DNA of 19,565 bases from an uncultured Clostridia bacterium (lineage in GTDB: Bacteria; Bacillota; Clostridia; HGM11327): positions 1 through 19,565 of the forward strand of contig CAJLXE010000007.1 in assembly GCA_905210525.1 (NCBI GenBank). The letters run 5' to 3'. The position numbers were made by a program, and so were the translations under genes. Positions 16,153 to 19,565 of the stretch are shown piece after piece (the first letter of the stretch is position 1; every line of letters begins with the position of its first letter). A model generated the notes under the pieces. The model saw only the letters and a program-made list of their open reading frames with translations. It was not told the origin of the DNA and made no database searches.

Positions 16153-17325
16153 ATGGCAGAAGCAAAAGAAAAAAAGAGTACATCCAAACGTCAGCCGGCT
16201 ACTAAAGAAGAAGCTTTGGCTTTGGCGCTTGCGTCACTGGACAAGCGTTACGGCAAAGGTTCTGTTATGAAAATGGGTGAAAAGCCTGCTATGAATGTAA
16301 GCACGATTTCCACAGGCTGTCTTGAACTTGATATTGCTTTGGGAGCAAAAGGTTTGCCGAGAGGCAGAATTGTAGAAATATACGGACCTGAATCTTCGGG
16401 AAAAACAACCATTGCACTTCATTGTGTTGCAGAAGCACAGAAAGCGGGCGGAACGGTTGCATATATCGATGTGGAAAATGCTCTTGATCCTGTATATGCG
16501 AAAAAAATAGGCGTAAATGTGGATGAGCTTTACATATCTCAGCCGGATACGGGAGAAGCTGCACTTGAAATTGTGGATACGCTTGTTTCATCGGGCGCAA
16601 TGGATATGGTTGTAGTGGATTCTGTTGCGGCGCTTGTGCCGAGAGCTGAAATTGAAGGTAATATGGGGGACAGCCATGTAGGTCTGCAGGCAAGACTTAT
16701 GTCGCAGGCATTGCGTAAGCTTACCGGAACCATAAATAAAACCAAATGTGTTGTAATATTTATAAATCAGCTTCGTGAAAAGGTGGGCACATCATACGGC
16801 AATCCCGAAGTAACGCCCGGCGGAAGAGCACTCAAATTTTACGCTTCTGTAAGAATAGATATAAGAAAGGTTACATCGATTATGGCAGGGGACACGGCCA
16901 TAGGCAATATTACGAGAGCAAAAATCGTAAAGAATAAGATTGCACCGCCGTTCAAGGTTGCTATATTTGACCTTATGTACGGGGAAGGTGTTTCAGCGGA
17001 GGCGTCAATAGTCAACGTAGGCACGGACATGGAAATAATAGAAAAGAGCGGCTCGTGGTATTCATATAACGGAACAAGACTTGCGCAGGGTAAAGAAAAC
17101 GTTAAAAATTATTTGAAAGAACATCCGGAAGTAGCCGAGGAAATAAAGGCAAAAATAATGGAAAACTTTGCGGACGCGGAAAAGGCTGTATCCAATACGG
17201 CGGCAACGGTGAAATCGGACAAAAATTCCGATGTGGATAATGCTTTTGAGGGCGCGGCTGAGGGCGAGATTATTGGTACGGACGGCGCAGGCGACATAGA
17301 CGGCTCGGATGATGATTTTATTTAA
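16153..17325 (+). CDS. recA: Recombinase RecA
   Basis: This gene encodes 390 residues, against about 345-355 in most bacteria. RecA forms ATP-dependent filaments on single-stranded DNA, promotes strand exchange and stimulates LexA cleavage. Walker A GPESSGKT is at 78-85. Walker B lies in MVVVDSVAAL, and the L2 region with the NP...PGGRALKFYASVR signature is intact. The active-site stretch reads DVENALDP where the Escherichia coli protein has DAEHALDP, so the catalytic Glu is kept but the next residue is Asn. The extra length is a C-terminal acidic tail of about 50 residues rich in Asp, Glu and Gly. The ribosome site AGAGG lies in the final codons of cinA. I saw no LexA-type box in the five-base gap. 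Confidence 0.97.
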   Translation: MAEAKEKKSTSKRQPATKEEALALALASLDKRYGKGSVMKMGEKPAMNVSTISTGCLELDIALGAKGLPRGRIVEIYGPESSGKTTIALHCVAEAQKAGGTVAYIDVENALDPVYAKKIGVNVDELYISQPDTGEAALEIVDTLVSSGAMDMVVVDSVAALVPRAEIEGNMGDSHVGLQARLMSQALRKLTGTINKTKCVVIFINQLREKVGTSYGNPEVTPGGRALKFYASVRIDIRKVTSIMAGDTAIGNITRAKIVKNKIAPPFKVAIFDLMYGEGVSAEASIVNVGTDMEIIEKSGSWYSYNGTRLAQGKENVKNYLKEHPEVAEEIKAKIMENFADAEKAVSNTAATVKSDKNSDVDNAFEGAAEGEIIGTDGAGDIDGSDDDFI

Positions 17326-17383
17326 TTCTTGAAGCTTAAGAAAATTTATAATAAAGGTTGAAAGGTACGGTTATAATTATAAA

Positions 17384-19565
17384 ATGAAATATAATTACAG
17401 CGAAATAGAGCAAAAATGGCAAAAAAAATGGGAGGAGGCTGATATTTTTCACGCCGAAACCGGTTCTCCCAAGCCGAAATACTACACTTTGGTGGAATTT
17501 CCTTATCCGTCCGGTGCGGGGCTTCACGTAGGACATCCGCGCGGTTATACTGCTATGGATATTATTTCCCGTAAGCGCAGAATGGAAGGATACAATGTAC
17601 TTTTTCCGATAGGCTGGGACGCATTCGGTTTGCCTACCGAGAATTATGCGTTGAAAACGGGTATTCATCCGCGTGTTGCAACTGATGAAAATATAGCTCA
17701 TTTCAGACAGCAGCTTAAATCGCTTGGTTTTTCTTTTGATTGGGACAGAGAAATAGATACGACTGACCCTAAATATTTTAAATGGACGCAATGGATATTC
17801 CTTAAGCTGTTTGAGAAAGGTCTTGCATATAAGTCAAAAGCCCTTGTCAATTTCTGCCCGAACTGTAAGGTTGTGCTTGCAAATGAAGAATCTCAGGGCG
17901 GAGTGTGCGACCGTTGCGGAAGTCAGGTAATTCAAAAAGAAAAGGAGCAGTGGATGCTCAAAATTACGGACTATGCACAGAAGCTTCTCGACGGACTTGA
18001 CGATGTTGATTATTTGCCCAGAATAAAAATGGAGCAGAGAAACTGGATAGGACGTTCGGAAGGTGCAGAGGTTGATTTCCGTGTAAAAGACAGCGATGAA
18101 AAACTCCGTATATTTACAACACGGTGCGATACGTTGTTCGGAGTAACATTTATGGTAATTTCTCCCGAGCATAAGCTTGCGGAAGAATTTAAAGACAGAA
18201 TACTCAATTACTCTGAGGTTGCGGAATATAAGGCAGCGGCGGCAAAAAAGAGTGAATTTGAACGCAAAATGCAGACAAAGGAAAAGACCGGCGTTGAACT
18301 TAAAGGCATAAAAGCAATAAATCCCGTTACCAATGAAGAAATACCGATTTATATTTCCGATTATGTGCTCAATAACTATGGTACTGGTGCAATAATGTGC
18401 GTACCCGCGCACGACACCAGAGACTGGGAATTTGCGCACAAATTCGGCATACCGATGAGAGAGGTAATTGCCGGCGGCGATATAGAAAAAGAAGCGTTTA
18501 CGGACATTGAAAACGGAATACTTGTAAATTCGGGATTCCTGAATGGTCTTACTGTTAAGCAGGCTCAGGAGAAAATGTTTGAATTCCTTGCCGAAAATAA
18601 AATAGGTGAGAAAAAAATAAATTATAATATGCATGATTGGGTTTATGCGCGTCAGCGTTATTGGGGTGAGCCTGTTCCGATAGTACACTGCAAACATTGC
18701 GGAATGGTTCCTGTGCCGTATGAACAGCTTCCGCTCAAGCTGCCGGTTCTTTCGCAGTTCAGACAGTCTGAAACCGGAGAATCGCCTCTTGTTCATGCTG
18801 ATGATTGGGTAAATACGACTTGTCCGAAGTGCGGAATGCCGGCAAAGAGAGAAACCGATACAATGCCTCAGTGGGCAGGTTCAAGCTGGTATTTCCTCAG
18901 ATATGTTGACCCGCTTAATGAAAATGAGCTTGCTTCGGAAGAAGCGCTTAAATATTGGTTGCCTGTTGATTGGTATAACGGCGGTATGGAGCACGTTACA
19001 AGACACCTGATATATTCAAGATTCTGGCACAGATTTCTTTATGACATAGGTGTTGTTCCCACAAAGGAGCCTTACGCAAAAAGAACGGCTCACGGTCTTA
19101 TACTCGGCGAGGACGGACAGAAAATGTCAAAGTCACGCGGAAATGTTGTAAATCCGGATGACATCGTAAGGGATTACGGCGCAGATACGCTCCGTACCTA
19201 TGAAATGTTTATAGGCGATTTTGAAAAACCTGCTCCTTGGTCTGATGACAGCGTTAAGGGTTGTAAACGTTTTCTTGAAAGAGTGTATAATCTTACGGAT
19301 ATGCTTATTGAGGGCGATGAATTGAGACCTGAAATGGCTTCCGTTATACACAAAACCATTAAAAAGGTAAGCGATGATATTGAAGCAATGAAGTTTAATA
19401 CCGCTATTGCGGCGCTGATGACGTTGATAAACGAAATTTATGCAAAGGGCAGTGTAAATAGAGCTGAATTGAGCGTATTCATACGTCTGCTTTGTCCTGT
19501 GGCACCTCATGTATGTGAGGAAATATGGGAAAAAATGGGTAATGAGGGTTTTGCGAGCATGGCTG
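17384..19565 (+). CDS. leuS: Leucyl-tRNA synthetase, 3' end beyond the window
   Basis: The frame is open from ATG 17384 to the right edge, giving 727 codons. About 75-90 residues would be missing from a usual enzyme of 800-820. The class I motifs are present: HVGH (48-51) and KMSKS (580-584). The order is N-terminal catalytic half (VEFPYPSGAGLHVGHP, GWDAFGLPTENYAL), a zinc hairpin with two CxxC pairs (NFCPNC, CDRC), the CP1 editing domain (TTRCDTLFGVTFM), a second CxxC pair (CKHC, CPKC), the WYFLRYVDP region, KMSKS, and the start of the anticodon-binding helical domain (CPVAPHVCEEIWE). The gene begins 58 bases after recA. That gap is too short for a T-box leader and has no clear ribosome site at normal spacing (nearest AAAGG at 17361-17365), so translation initiation may be weak or dependent on upstream reading. 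Confidence 0.96.
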   Translation, partial: MKYNYSEIEQKWQKKWEEADIFHAETGSPKPKYYTLVEFPYPSGAGLHVGHPRGYTAMDIISRKRRMEGYNVLFPIGWDAFGLPTENYALKTGIHPRVATDENIAHFRQQLKSLGFSFDWDREIDTTDPKYFKWTQWIFLKLFEKGLAYKSKALVNFCPNCKVVLANEESQGGVCDRCGSQVIQKEKEQWMLKITDYAQKLLDGLDDVDYLPRIKMEQRNWIGRSEGAEVDFRVKDSDEKLRIFTTRCDTLFGVTFMVISPEHKLAEEFKDRILNYSEVAEYKAAAAKKSEFERKMQTKEKTGVELKGIKAINPVTNEEIPIYISDYVLNNYGTGAIMCVPAHDTRDWEFAHKFGIPMREVIAGGDIEKEAFTDIENGILVNSGFLNGLTVKQAQEKMFEFLAENKIGEKKINYNMHDWVYARQRYWGEPVPIVHCKHCGMVPVPYEQLPLKLPVLSQFRQSETGESPLVHADDWVNTTCPKCGMPAKRETDTMPQWAGSSWYFLRYVDPLNENELASEEALKYWLPVDWYNGGMEHVTRHLIYSRFWHRFLYDIGVVPTKEPYAKRTAHGLILGEDGQKMSKSRGNVVNPDDIVRDYGADTLRTYEMFIGDFEKPAPWSDDSVKGCKRFLERVYNLTDMLIEGDELRPEMASVIHKTIKKVSDDIEAMKFNTAIAALMTLINEIYAKGSVNRAELSVFIRLLCPVAPHVCEEIWEKMGNEGFASMA

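Noticed and set aside
17372..17377. TATAAT as a -10 box for leuS
   Set aside because: No -35 box lies at 16-18 bases and there is no extended TG. The site is only 6 bases from the start codon, so it would give a nearly leaderless message.
17834..18796. Open minus-strand frame of 320 codons opposite leuS
   Set aside because: The plus strand encodes a continuous leucyl-tRNA synthetase with catalytic, editing and zinc motifs. The minus-strand frame shows nothing protein-like.

Overview
The window reads as a chromosomal segment of an anaerobic, low-to-mid GC member of the Clostridia (Bacillota). This is inferred from the AT-rich coding style with heavy AGA and ATA codon use, the sigma-A type promoters and strong purine-rich ribosome sites, the gene order ftsK-rimO-pgsA-cinA-recA, a lipobox lipoprotein, and a very large surface protein with InlB-type repeats of the kind common in gut Clostridia. 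A genus cannot be named from the sequence alone.

Left part (1-6000): the first bases hold the probable tail and the terminator of an upstream gene. A sigma-A promoter at 147-175 then drives a 1614-residue secreted protein. It has a signal peptide, an SH3b-like domain, a papain/NlpC-P60-like cysteine amidase domain, a Big_2 domain, fifteen tandem InlB B-repeats and a C-terminal membrane anchor without a canonical LPXTG. A perfect 12-bp hairpin follows, and then a PHP-family phosphatase gene (histidinol-phosphatase-like).

Middle part (6000-9220): two genes lie on the minus strand. One encodes a 741-residue lipoprotein of unknown function that appears to consist of three diverged copies of one module. 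Upstream of it, separated by a terminator, is a 143-residue P-loop protein with its own extended -10 promoter. The roughly 450-bp divergent intergenic region to its right holds a perfect 14-bp palindrome, a long inverted repeat of unknown role, and a promoter for the rightward operon with a leader of about 160 nt.

Right part (9221-19565): a tightly packed rightward housekeeping cluster. It contains uppP (recycling of the undecaprenyl carrier lipid), ftsK (chromosome translocation at division), rimO (ribosomal protein S12 methylthiolation), pgsA (phosphatidylglycerophosphate synthesis, TTG start overlapping the rimO stop), cinA (pyridine nucleotide repair/damage-inducible), recA (recombination and repair) and leuS (leucyl-tRNA synthetase, cut off by the right edge). 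Spacings are short or overlapping and I see no convincing forward terminator inside, so most of it is probably one operon or a set of overlapping transcripts linking envelope, division and DNA maintenance.

I found no CRISPR array, tRNA, rRNA, insertion sequence or phage gene. The least explained items are the giant repeat protein, the triplicated lipoprotein with its P-loop neighbour, and the structured divergent intergenic region.
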